IMG/VR virus record: IMGVR_UViG_3300042369_000167
Location: 1-45,439 of that record
Strand: one strand, 5' to 3'
Length of the DNA stretch: 45,439 nt
From: a virus
Positions 1 to 6,325 of this stretch are shown here, piece after piece. The notes below the pieces were generated by a model. That model was given only the letters and a program-made list of their open reading frames with translations. It ran no database searches and was not told where the DNA came from. Position 1 is the stretch's first letter, and each line of letters begins with the position of its first letter. A program made the translations under genes and the position numbers.

Positions 1-1
1 C

Positions 2-514
2 AAGAGTCACACTAGGGGGAATGATAAACGAACGTGGCGCAGACCGCGTGGGGCATACCTAGCCGTTGACCCTGATATGTATCAGCCTAGCCCATACTCG
101 ACGACAGTACCACGCATACTAATATGTGGTGACACGTCTGGCTCGATAGGTGGAGCAGAGTTAAATAAGTTCTTAGGCTTCATGCAACAGCTATGTGATG
201 AGGTCAAGCCTAACGGGGCGGATATAGCGTGGTGGGATATGAAGGTGTGTGGGGTAGACAAGTTCGAGGGGGGCAAGATCAACCTGTTAGGTGCGGTTAA
301 GCCTAAGGGTGGGGGTGGCACTGACCCATCATGTCTGCCAGAGTGGATACGGAAAGAAGGTGTGAATTATTGCTGTGCGGTAGTCATCACTGATGGTGAG
401 TTCTATGGTGAGCGTGTAGGACAGTGGGATATACCTGTCATGTGGCTGGTAGTAGGTGGGTATAAGGCATCAATACCTGTAGGACAGGTGGTGCACGTGG
501 GGGAGGAGATGTGA
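2..514 (+). CDS. VWA/MIDAS-domain protein (CobT/DUF2201-like), 5' partial
   Basis: The reading frame is open from base 2 with no upstream stop, so the gene starts outside the window; the first internal ATG is at 77. A complete MIDAS metal site is visible: DTSGSIGG, then GGGGTDP, then VITDGEF. The preceding RRPRGAYLAVDP resembles the linker before the C-terminal VWA-like domain of DUF2201 metallopeptidase-type proteins. Such VWA proteins usually partner a MoxR/CobS AAA+ ATPase, which could lie just upstream and cannot be seen here. By analogy the pair would remodel a protein complex or insert a metal; the target is unknown. The stop overlaps the next start by 4 nt. Confidence 0.75.
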   Translation, partial: KSHTRGNDKRTWRRPRGAYLAVDPDMYQPSPYSTTVPRILICGDTSGSIGGAELNKFLGFMQQLCDEVKPNGADIAWWDMKVCGVDKFEGGKINLLGAVKPKGGGGTDPSCLPEWIRKEGVNYCCAVVITDGEFYGERVGQWDIPVMWLVVGGYKASIPVGQVVHVGEEM

Positions 515-729
515 AAACCATAATCCATGTGAACCAGCACATCATCAAGAAGAATAGGCGGGATGGGACTAATGACCCTGTGTTAACCGTCAAGACGTAC
601 AAGAGCAACGTGTATGCAAGTGAAGTAGTAATAGAGGGAGCATCGCGGGTGGTGTATAGACCAGATCAACCGCTATCATGTGGTGCTCATGTGTGGATCG
701 AAACGGACGCTAATGTAATAACAACCTAA
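511..729 (+). CDS. Small phage protein, GTG start
   Basis: This 72-aa protein starts with GTG inside the stop of the VWA gene (GTGA overlap), with a GGGAGGAG ribosome site just upstream, so it is translationally coupled. No family is recognised. It has alternating polar and hydrophobic stretches suggesting a small beta-rich fold (YKSNVYASEVVIEGASRVVY) and no membrane segment. Lying between the VWA gene and a 283-aa gene, it may belong to the same functional module; that is inference from position only. Confidence 0.7.
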   Translation: MKTIIHVNQHIIKKNRRDGTNDPVLTVKTYKSNVYASEVVIEGASRVVYRPDQPLSCGAHVWIETDANVITT

Positions 730-740
730 GGAGAAATACC

Positions 741-1592
741 ATGACACAAGCAAATATCAATGCAGTTATATGTGAACTATCAATCGGTGTATGGACTGCG
801 CGTAAGCTAGACAAGGCAGCAAGCCGTGAAGTTAAGCATAGTAAGGGTGCTAACAGCGATGATGCGGCACGGGTTAACAAGAACCTTATGGCAGGGATGG
901 ACAACCTTAAGAAGGTGACTGAGTTTGTGGGTTCAATACGTACCGACTTCTATGCCATGACCCTACCGTGGTCTGATAGTGGGCAACGTCTTGTACCAAT
1001 GGCGCAGTTCTTTGAGTTAAAGCAGTGGCTTAATGATAAGGACAATGAGTATCGGGCACTGGTGGATAACTTTCTGTATGAGTACCCCAACCTTATATCA
1101 GCGCAGGCGTTTCAGTTAGGGGATCTGTTTAACAGGAACGAGTACCCAACAGCCGATGAGATTCGCGGCAAGTTCAGGTTCAGCACGTGCTTCCTACCAT
1201 TACCGACCGCTGGTGACTTCCGTGTGGATTGTGTACAGGAGGTTAAAGATGAAATGGCAAATGAGTATGAGCAGATATTGATGAACCGTATTAACTCAGT
1301 GAGTACCGACCTATGGGATCGACTCCATACCACACTCAAACATATGAGTGAGCGATTAGGGTATGACGAGCTTGGCAAGGCTAAGGTGTTTAGGGATACG
1401 TTAGTGGATAACGCGGTGGATCTGTGTGACCTACTAAAGAAGCTGAATATCACCAATGACCCCAAGCTAGAGTCAGCCCGTAAAGAGCTAGAGTCTACGT
1501 TACTAGGGGTAGATGCAGGGGAGTTACGTAGGACAGGGGCGCGAGAAGAAGTTAAGGCGCGTATCGACCGCACACTAGATGCTTGGTTCTAA
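741..1592 (+). CDS. Conserved phage protein, possible DUF3150-type partner of the VWA module
   Basis: This 283-aa soluble protein follows a clear AAGGAG ribosome site. It is mostly charged and probably helical, with a central aromatic-rich segment (FYAMTLPWSD) and a basic, acid-rich C-terminal half suggesting coiled helices. Proteins of this size that open with a short activity-like segment (ICELSIGVWTARKLDK) and sit beside MoxR/VWA genes in phages are often placed in DUF3150. That assignment is a suggestion from context and general look, not a motif match. No catalytic residues are identifiable. Confidence 0.6.
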   Translation: MTQANINAVICELSIGVWTARKLDKAASREVKHSKGANSDDAARVNKNLMAGMDNLKKVTEFVGSIRTDFYAMTLPWSDSGQRLVPMAQFFELKQWLNDKDNEYRALVDNFLYEYPNLISAQAFQLGDLFNRNEYPTADEIRGKFRFSTCFLPLPTAGDFRVDCVQEVKDEMANEYEQILMNRINSVSTDLWDRLHTTLKHMSERLGYDELGKAKVFRDTLVDNAVDLCDLLKKLNITNDPKLESARKELESTLLGVDAGELRRTGAREEVKARIDRTLDAWF

Positions 1593-1603
1593 GGAGAGAT
1601 GAG

Positions 1604-1756
1604 ATGATATATGAATTTAGGCAGGTCGTGGCACAGTACACCCATGTTGAAGCTGGTGATGTGGAGGAAGCATGGATACTGTTCACTAGCGGGGATATAG
1701 ACCCGAGCATTACTGACTATTTTGGAGAACCATCAATACAGGAGATAACAAAATGA
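1604..1756 (+). CDS. Small protein, paralogue of the next gene
   Basis: This 50-aa ORF starts at an ATG seven bases after a good AAGGAGAG site, and its stop overlaps the next ATG (ATGA). It contains YEFRQVVAQYTHVEAGD and EEAWILF, which line up with YIFRQEVIEYQYVMANSE and REAWTAL in the following gene. The FRQ-V-Y-V-A-EAW pattern marks the two as tandem paralogues. Such short EAW-type proteins are common in phages, with no known function. Confidence 0.7.
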   Translation: MIYEFRQVVAQYTHVEAGDVEEAWILFTSGDIDPSITDYFGEPSIQEITK

Positions 1757-1941
1757 AAAAATATATATTTAGGCAGGAAGTTATTGAGTACCAGTATGTA
1801 ATGGCGAATAGCGAGAGAGAAGCATGGACAGCCTTGTCACAAGGGAACTCGAAGCGTATGGACAGTATGTATGAGTCCGAGGAGATCGAGTCGGTCGATG
1901 ACGTACCTTATGATGAGATTGATGAGGAGGATGAGTCATGA
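1753..1941 (+). CDS. Small acidic protein, paralogue of the preceding gene
   Basis: This 62-aa protein shares the FRQ-x-V-x5-Y-V-x-A-x4-EAW core of the upstream 50-aa gene and adds a strongly acidic tail (ESVDDVPYDEIDEEDES). It overlaps the upstream stop by 4 nt and the downstream start by 4 nt, so three genes are translationally coupled. An acidic tail on a small early phage protein can indicate DNA mimicry or protein binding, but nothing here proves it. Confidence 0.75.
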   Translation: MKKYIFRQEVIEYQYVMANSEREAWTALSQGNSKRMDSMYESEEIESVDDVPYDEIDEEDES

Positions 1942-2639
1942 AACCGCTAAACTATGAAAGAGAAGCAGAGAAGTCAGGAAGTAAGTCCCGATACGGTGGT
2001 CAACAGGATTGGTCGTGCACCCCCCTATCAGGCACAAGCCTAACAGAGAAAGGTGAGTTCCATATAAATAATACGGGGGCGCATGCTCCTGAGTGGAGGG
2101 AGGCAATGGATAGGGAGTTTGGTCTATTGATATGCAAGCCTAAAGATATGCCAAGACGCATAGTTACAGACACAGGTGAGCATATTAAGAATGCTTGGTT
2201 CAGTGCAGAGCATTGGTTTATGTATGACAAGGAGTACAACAGAGTGGTGTCTACGTATGGGGGGATACGATACAAATATACGACAGAGCACCCCATTCCA
2301 CGTAAGAAGATTGTGACACTTAGACCCGACCGTGGTGCATTTAAGGCGAGGTGGAATAGTGAGCCAATAGCAGAGCTACGGGAGATGTGCAATACCTTGA
2401 TGTTGTTAGAGCCAGAGGCATACACCAACGAGACTACGGGGTTTAGGTGGAGCAAAGGTGTGGGTGAACCAAGAAGCGAAGTAATGTTGACACTGCTGGC
2501 TCACCCCGACCTACTAGATACTACGAAACCAGCACATCGGGCGGTGGTAGCATATGTGAGCAGTGCTAAGTTCGAGGCGTATGTTAGGAGGACATCAATG
2601 GACGAACGGCAGTATAACTACTTACGATTGGAGGTGTAA
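1938..2639 (+). CDS. Phage protein of unknown function
   Basis: This 233-aa protein starts at an ATGA overlap behind GATGAGGAGGATG, a strong ribosome site. No family is recognised. Visible features are a Trp/Tyr-rich centre (AWFSAEHWFMYDKEYNRVV) and a basic Arg/Lys-rich middle, so nucleic-acid binding is possible. It appears soluble, without signal peptide or membrane segment. The next gene starts 1 nt after its stop. Confidence 0.7.
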   Translation: MKPLNYEREAEKSGSKSRYGGQQDWSCTPLSGTSLTEKGEFHINNTGAHAPEWREAMDREFGLLICKPKDMPRRIVTDTGEHIKNAWFSAEHWFMYDKEYNRVVSTYGGIRYKYTTEHPIPRKKIVTLRPDRGAFKARWNSEPIAELREMCNTLMLLEPEAYTNETTGFRWSKGVGEPRSEVMLTLLAHPDLLDTTKPAHRAVVAYVSSAKFEAYVRRTSMDERQYNYLRLEV

Positions 2640-2640
2640 C

Positions 2641-3465
2641 ATGTCAAGCCATGCAAAGATAGCAAGGAGATGGGTAGAGGGTGGCAGACACCTTAAGAAC
2701 CACAACCTCGTCATGAGGGGCGACCTGATAGATTCCTACCAGCAAGGGTACTCTATAGCTAGGATAGATAGGGAAAAGAATGTGGCGTATGTCACCACGA
2801 GGGGGTATAGCATGTCAACGCAGAGGCACATAGCCCATGTAGAGGATGCACTACGTGCGGCTAGGGTAAATGTTATACATTTATATAACCCTGCGGATTC
2901 GCTAGAAGCTAACTTAGCTACAATGCACGCCCTCTACCTAGGGGCAAGACTGAATTCCGCTGTTAGGTGGGGTAGGGATAGAGTGTGGGCACTGAGGTCT
3001 ACCTATACTAACTACGAGAACCTTGCCGCGCATATGGGTGTGTCTATAGTAGATGAGCTAGATTACATACATGCAGTAGAGGATCGTAGGGCTGAGAAGG
3101 TAGCGAAACGTGAGGAGAACACTGCCGAGAATATACGCAGGGCATTAAGTACGTGGCAGAATTGCAAGGGTGAGTGGCAGCGTAGGTTTGCGGGTAGCTA
3201 TGTTCGTGCTGTTGATCGGTTGGTGAGGGTAGTAACGCATGACCCCTTGCGGATACAGGTGAGCGATCAACACCCCGAGAAAACTAAGGGGTGGCATCAC
3301 AGTAGTCAGGTATACATACAAACCAATAACTTTGGGATTGAGCATCTGATAGCACATGACCATACACTTACACAAGATGAACTTAATTACATTACTACGG
3401 AGGTAAATGATTATGAGCAACAACAACAACAACAACAACAACAACGACCATCACAAGAATTGTAA
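2641..3465 (+). CDS. Phage protein with C-terminal poly-Gln tract
   Basis: The frame is open from 2563, but the ATG at 2641 is chosen because GGAGGTG lies just before it and the preceding gene ends at 2639. The 274-aa product is basic and Arg-rich, with an alpha-helical centre (VEDRRAEKVAKREENTAENI) and no recognised domain. Its C-terminus has an uninterrupted run of about nine glutamines encoded by CAA repeats, just before the stop. The same repeat is read in another frame by the next gene, which overlaps it by 53 nt. Confidence 0.7.
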   Translation: MSSHAKIARRWVEGGRHLKNHNLVMRGDLIDSYQQGYSIARIDREKNVAYVTTRGYSMSTQRHIAHVEDALRAARVNVIHLYNPADSLEANLATMHALYLGARLNSAVRWGRDRVWALRSTYTNYENLAAHMGVSIVDELDYIHAVEDRRAEKVAKREENTAENIRRALSTWQNCKGEWQRRFAGSYVRAVDRLVRVVTHDPLRIQVSDQHPEKTKGWHHSSQVYIQTNNFGIEHLIAHDHTLTQDELNYITTEVNDYEQQQQQQQQQRPSQEL

Positions 3466-3622
3466 CCCATACCTAAACGCCCCTAGAGGACGTAATCTAG
3501 GCTATAAGACATGCAGGTGGAATAGGGAGGATGCGATGTTTGTTAAGTGTGTAGCACTAGGCATTATAGGGACTATATTTATTTTGGCTACCTACTTGAC
3601 TCTGTGGATCATAGGCGGATAA
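3413..3622 (+). CDS. Small membrane protein with N-terminal poly-Asn tract
   Basis: The start is placed at the ATG at 3413, nine bases after GGAGG; an ATG at 3407 is in frame but too close to that site. The 69-aa product begins MSNNNN with about nine Asn (AAC repeats), followed by DHH and a basic region. It ends in one hydrophobic segment (VALGIIGTIFILATYLTLW), so it is probably a single-pass membrane protein with its N-terminus inside. The Asn tract comes from the CAA repeat that encodes Gln in the upstream gene. Confidence 0.65.
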   Translation: MSNNNNNNNNNDHHKNCNPYLNAPRGRNLGYKTCRWNREDAMFVKCVALGIIGTIFILATYLTLWIIGG

Positions 3623-3655
3623 TGGAGGATCGAACTAAGGAACGAGTGAATAGCG

Positions 3656-3865
3656 ATGAATGAGGACTTCGGTGGGCAAGAAGCATTGACGGCATCTGAG
3701 ACACATTGGCGGTACGGTGCGCCAGTTAACACACGGTCGAAGTGTCTACTACTGACAAGCCAAAAGATAGCCATAGTAGGTGAGTGGGGTTCGGGACTAG
3801 GTGTCATCGCATGGTGTCCGTTACCCAAACGAGATAAGAACCACGAGAATATTGTAGGCTTGTAG
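3656..3865 (+). CDS. Small protein, DUF551-like C-terminal pattern
   Basis: This 69-aa ORF has an in-frame stop immediately upstream, so the ATG at 3656 is the only good start. It is preceded by a weak AAGGAACGAG site and a possible 13-codon leader ORF at 3623. The segment KIAIVGEWGSGLGVIAWCPL resembles the Gly-x-Trp ... Val-x-x-Trp-x-Pro-Leu-Pro ending of DUF551-type phage proteins. The function of that family is not known. Confidence 0.5.
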   Translation: MNEDFGGQEALTASETHWRYGAPVNTRSKCLLLTSQKIAIVGEWGSGLGVIAWCPLPKRDKNHENIVGL

Positions 3866-3867
3866 AC

Positions 3868-3902
3868 TGTAAAGTTAAGTAGGTACGATTGTAAAGTTAA
3901 GT
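3868..3902 (+). repeat. Two 13-bp direct repeats, 22 bp apart
   Basis: TGTAAAGTTAAGT occurs at 3868-3880 and again at 3890-3902 without a mismatch. The centre-to-centre distance of 22 bp is about two DNA turns, so both copies face the same side of the helix. They begin right after a gene stop and lie at the head of the largest noncoding gap. This arrangement fits paired binding sites for a regulator or a duplicated phage promoter element; which one is not decided by the sequence. Confidence 0.6.
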
Positions 3903-3967
3903 TGCTGTAGGAATCCCCAGCGTGAGGTGGGATGGTTATTGGGCCGAAAACACACGCAGCTTATGAT

Positions 3968-4041
3968 AGGCCAAAACTTGACGGATCTATATCCGTGGGC
4001 CTCCAGCTTATGTGTAAGCCGACCTACCCCCGTAAGGGGTA
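3968..4041 (+). ncRNA. Noncoding region with three consecutive stem-loops
   Basis: Three predicted hairpins follow one another. AGGCC (3968-3972) pairs with GGCCT (3998-4002), enclosing ACGGAT (3981-3986) paired with ATCCGT (3991-3996). GCTTA (4006-4010) pairs with TAAGC (4015-4019). TACCCC (4025-4030) pairs with GGGGTA (4036-4041). The last hairpin is not followed by a clear T-run, so it is a weak terminator at best. The element may be a small structured RNA or a structured leader of the gene at 4062. No known RNA family is recognised and it does not fold as a tRNA. Confidence 0.4.
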
Positions 4042-4061
4042 ACTTTAAGGATTGATAAAAA

Positions 4062-4430
4062 ATGAGTTGGAGACAGTCTAAAGCAGGGTGTGATGATTAT
4101 CATAAATGGATTAATAACTCCATAGGCTATGCAGAGTTTATGGAGGGAGAGTATGGGTATATGACTTTATATACACATGATTTTGACTCAAAGGCTGACA
4201 TAGAAGCACTTAAACAAAGTATAGATCAAAGAACAAACACGTCATTATGGAGTTTAATAGACGCTCATTACCCGTTGTGGGCTAATAAATCAAACGATAT
4301 AGTTATAGAAGCGCCGATAATAAAGTGGTACTACGAACACGGATTCAAAGGCGATAAAAGAATATATTACGAACAGGAGGTAGCAAATGGAATCATTACT
4401 GCTATGGTTAAGTCTGGTAGTGTACTTTGA
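4062..4430 (+). CDS. AT-rich orphan gene
   Basis: This 122-aa protein of no recognised family begins 20 nt after the structured noncoding element, with AAGGATT as a weak ribosome site. It is rich in Tyr, Trp, Asp and Lys and appears soluble. Its codons are clearly more A/T-rich than those of its neighbours (aat, ata, aaa, tat favoured). Its 3' end overlaps the SleB gene by 44 nt. Composition plus its own leader suggests a recently acquired accessory gene. Function unknown; host-defence or superinfection roles are only possibilities. Confidence 0.65.
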   Translation: MSWRQSKAGCDDYHKWINNSIGYAEFMEGEYGYMTLYTHDFDSKADIEALKQSIDQRTNTSLWSLIDAHYPLWANKSNDIVIEAPIIKWYYEHGFKGDKRIYYEQEVANGIITAMVKSGSVL

Positions 4431-4770
4431 GTCAAGGGGTGAGCCTGAGGCGTGCCAACGTGCAGTAGCGCATGTAGTGTTGAATCGGACTAAGGATGGG
4501 GATGTAGCCAAGACAGTGTTAGCACCTTACCAATTCTCATGGGTTCCTGAGAAGATGCATAACGGTGTGCTACGCCCTGAGCACCGCCCCAATAAAGAAT
4601 CCCCTGCATGGAAGCAGTCAGTTGCATCGGCAATGAAGGCCATATATACGGTAGACTTCTACGAGGCTACGCACTTCCACGCAACGTATATACCCAAGCC
4701 TAAGAGCTGGTCAAACCTTAAGCTGGTACATACATGTGGGCAACATCATTTCTATAAGGAGATAGCATGA
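4387..4770 (+). CDS. SleB-type cell-wall hydrolase
   Basis: This 127-aa protein matches the Hydrolase_2/SleB fold, which cleaves peptidoglycan glycan strands. The N-terminal YFESRGEPEACQRAVAHVVL carries the expected catalytic Glu (E15), followed by the conserved QFSW (about residue 50), an ATHFHA segment near 96, and the C-terminal H-FYK. A hydrophobic N-terminus (LLLWLSLVVYF) runs into the active-site helix. Start chosen for the ACAGGAGGT site at 4374-4382. It overlaps both neighbours and is followed at once by a small membrane protein. Standing far from the late lysis genes, it may act at entry, in early remodelling or as an auxiliary lysin. Confidence 0.85.
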   Translation: MESLLLWLSLVVYFESRGEPEACQRAVAHVVLNRTKDGDVAKTVLAPYQFSWVPEKMHNGVLRPEHRPNKESPAWKQSVASAMKAIYTVDFYEATHFHATYIPKPKSWSNLKLVHTCGQHHFYKEIA

Positions 4771-4898
4771 AAAGATCTTGGGGTAAGAACAGTGAGTACA
4801 GCACAACGGTTATATACGTGATGACGATAGGTGGGTCAGTTATTGCATTATTAGCTGTGCTAGGGGTAGTGCACGTACTTGAGTGGATGGGGGGTTGA
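4767..4898 (+). CDS. 43-aa single-pass membrane protein
   Basis: The ATG overlaps the SleB stop (ATGA), behind AAGGAGATAGC. The product has a basic N-terminus (MKRSWGKN) and one hydrophobic segment (VIALLAVLGVVHVLEW), then a short tail. Coupling to a peptidoglycan hydrolase suggests a holin-like or lysin-escort role, but small membrane proteins are common in phages and there is no family match. Confidence 0.65.
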   Translation: MKRSWGKNSEYSTTVIYVMTIGGSVIALLAVLGVVHVLEWMGG

Positions 4899-4899
4899 T

Positions 4900-5169
4900 A
4901 TGAACCAAGAATGGGAGGCGTACCTCTACGAACAAGGCGAAGTAAACGAGGAAGAACCCATGAATGAGGTGAAGGCATTGCGGTTAGCGGCTGGCCTTAC
5001 TCAGCGTGAACTAAGCGTAGCAACTGGCATCTACCCCGGAAAAATAACAGACGCGGAACGGGACATTAGAGCATTAAACGAAGAGCAGTGGGAGCGCATA
5101 CAGTTGGTGTGCGACGACAGGATAAAGATATTCAAACGAGATGCAGGATTAACGATTAAGTTGGGCTAG
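4900..5169 (+). CDS. XRE-type helix-turn-helix protein
   Basis: The ATG at 4900 directly follows the previous stop and sits behind a GGGG site; an internal ATG at 4960 would give only the DNA-binding domain. The 89-aa product has the pattern ALRLAAGLTQRELSVATGI, then KITDAERD, then a helix, typical of Cro/CI-type (XRE) regulators. An acidic N-terminal extension precedes it. It probably binds DNA as a dimer and regulates phage or host promoters; a structured leader follows its stop. Confidence 0.7.
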   Translation: MNQEWEAYLYEQGEVNEEEPMNEVKALRLAAGLTQRELSVATGIYPGKITDAERDIRALNEEQWERIQLVCDDRIKIFKRDAGLTIKLG

Positions 5170-5193
5170 GCAGACATGCCGAAAATGTCTTGC
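5170..5193 (+). other. Intergenic stem-loop
   Basis: AGACAT (5172-5177) pairs with ATGTCT (5185-5190), extended by GC/GC with one bulge; a small GGG-AAA-CCC hairpin follows near 5207-5215. There is no T-run, so a terminator is unlikely. It could shield or regulate the start at 5264 or bind a protein; unproven. Confidence 0.35.
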
Positions 5194-5263
5194 GGGATTC
5201 TGCGTCGGGAAACCCAGTAATCTCGATAGATAACCGCCTGACTTATTCACTTTGGAGAAACGT

Positions 5264-5623
5264 ATGAACGAAGAAGGACAAAGGAACGCAGATGAAGCTG
5301 CTTGGTCTGAGGGTAGGATTCAGTGCGCTGCCGTTAGAGATGTTAGGCTGGATGAGGCTAGGAATGATATTCGCGCTATAGACGCTGCTTGGTCTGCTTA
5401 TCATGATTCTTGTGTAGCTATTGATGACCGTTGGGATGCGGCTAGGGCTAAGAGAGGGGCGGGGCGTATGACAACTAGAGAAGAACTGGTGAAGGATGTT
5501 GATACGGCGATGACTGCTTGGCATGCTGCTGATGATGGCACAGCCGCTGATTGGCACTTTGCTGCTGTTGCTTGGGACGTTGCTAAGGCTGCTTTGGCTG
5601 ATTACGACGAGGGGAACACATGA
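5264..5623 (+). CDS. Ala/Asp-rich helical protein of unknown function
   Basis: ATG at 5264 is chosen over an in-frame TTG at 5252 because TTTGGAGAAAC places a ribosome site correctly. The 119-aa product is very rich in Ala, Asp and Trp with repeated AAW-type patterns (DEAAWSEG, DAAWSAYHD, MTAWHAADD, AVAWDVAKAA), so it is probably all helical with internal repeats. Codon use (gct, gat, gcg) differs from nearby genes. No family recognised; the strong negative charge could suit a protein or DNA-mimic interaction. Confidence 0.6.
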   Translation: MNEEGQRNADEAAWSEGRIQCAAVRDVRLDEARNDIRAIDAAWSAYHDSCVAIDDRWDAARAKRGAGRMTTREELVKDVDTAMTAWHAADDGTAADWHFAAVAWDVAKAALADYDEGNT

Positions 5624-5799
5624 ACTACAAAGACATAAAAACTTTCTCTGAGAGGTGCGATTCACATCCTGACCATCAGAGCGGGATGGTTACTGAGAGG
5701 GATATTCAGCGTAGGCTGAATGAGGAAGTGGAGGAACTGAGAGAGTACGTCGAGAATGGTCTTGCGGAAGGGTGGATATATGAAGTGGAGAACACATGA
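5620..5799 (+). CDS. Small coiled-coil-like protein
   Basis: This 59-aa ORF overlaps both neighbours by 4 nt (ATGA at each end). The middle (ERDIQRRLNEEVEELREYVE) is a strongly amphipathic helix suited to dimerisation. There is no recognised family. Coupling at both ends and an uninterrupted frame support it as a real gene. Confidence 0.6.
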   Translation: MNYKDIKTFSERCDSHPDHQSGMVTERDIQRRLNEEVEELREYVENGLAEGWIYEVENT

Positions 5800-5978
5800 G
5801 TGATAGCAGAGATGAGTTAGCAGCAATGGCAATGATGGCATTAGTTATTAAGTATGGCTACAAGTGGGGCGAAGGTGAAGAAGAAAGAAGTCACAAAGGT
5901 GCAGTAACGGCATACAAGATAGCAGATGCTATGATTAAATATAAAAAGGAGATGAAGAAAAATGAAAGCAATGATTGA
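5796..5978 (+). CDS. Small phage protein
   Basis: This 60-aa soluble protein has a Met/Ala-rich start (ELAAMAMMALVIKYG) and a Lys-rich helical tail (YKIADAMIKYKKEMKKNE). It begins in an ATGA overlap and its last 17 nt overlap the next gene. The AYKIADAM segment is of a kind seen in short phage proteins of unknown role. Confidence 0.6.
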   Translation: MSDSRDELAAMAMMALVIKYGYKWGEGEEERSHKGAVTAYKIADAMIKYKKEMKKNESND

Positions 5979-6315
5979 GGTAGAGATAGATGACACGGTA
6001 ATAGTTGAGTCGCTACGTAATTCGATTGATCTTAACTGGCCCTTCCGTAAAGAACCCGGGATGGGGGTACTACATACATCACTGCTTAACGTGTTGTCAT
6101 ACCACATGGAAGATAGGGAGTTTACGTTGTACTGCAATGCCAACAAGCATTACCTAAAGAAAGAGCAGACAGTAGAAAAAACAATGAAGAAGGAGCGACA
6201 CAAACGAGCACAAGAAAGATCGGAGTTACTACGTAAAGGGTATGATGTTGGGTATAACCAAGGGATTAAAGAAGCACTAGATGAAGTAGCAGCAGGACGT
6301 ATACACCCAACCTAA
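5962..6315 (+). CDS. Phage protein of unknown function
   Basis: This 117-aa protein has an acidic beta-like start (MIEVEIDDTVIVESLR), a middle with LNVLSYHMEDREFTLY, and a basic helical tail (KKERHKRAQERSELLRKG). It starts 17 nt inside the previous gene behind AAGGAGATG. No domain is recognised; the basic tail would allow nucleic-acid or protein contacts. Confidence 0.65.
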   Translation: MKAMIEVEIDDTVIVESLRNSIDLNWPFRKEPGMGVLHTSLLNVLSYHMEDREFTLYCNANKHYLKKEQTVEKTMKKERHKRAQERSELLRKGYDVGYNQGIKEALDEVAAGRIHPT

Positions 6316-6325
6316 GGAGAATAAA

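Noticed and set aside
3145-3444. Minus-strand ORF with poly-Leu start over the CAA repeat
   Set aside because: The Leu run is only the antisense reading of the CAA repeat; no ribosome site and it is antisense to two supported genes.
3979-4007. Sigma70 promoter starting with TTGACG before the AT-rich gene
   Set aside because: No acceptable -10 hexamer lies 16-18 bases downstream, and the -35-like bases are part of a stem.
3903-4061. tRNA or tmRNA gene in the largest gap
   Set aside because: No cloverleaf, TPsiC arm or CCA-adjacent acceptor stem can be formed; the stems found are consecutive simple hairpins.
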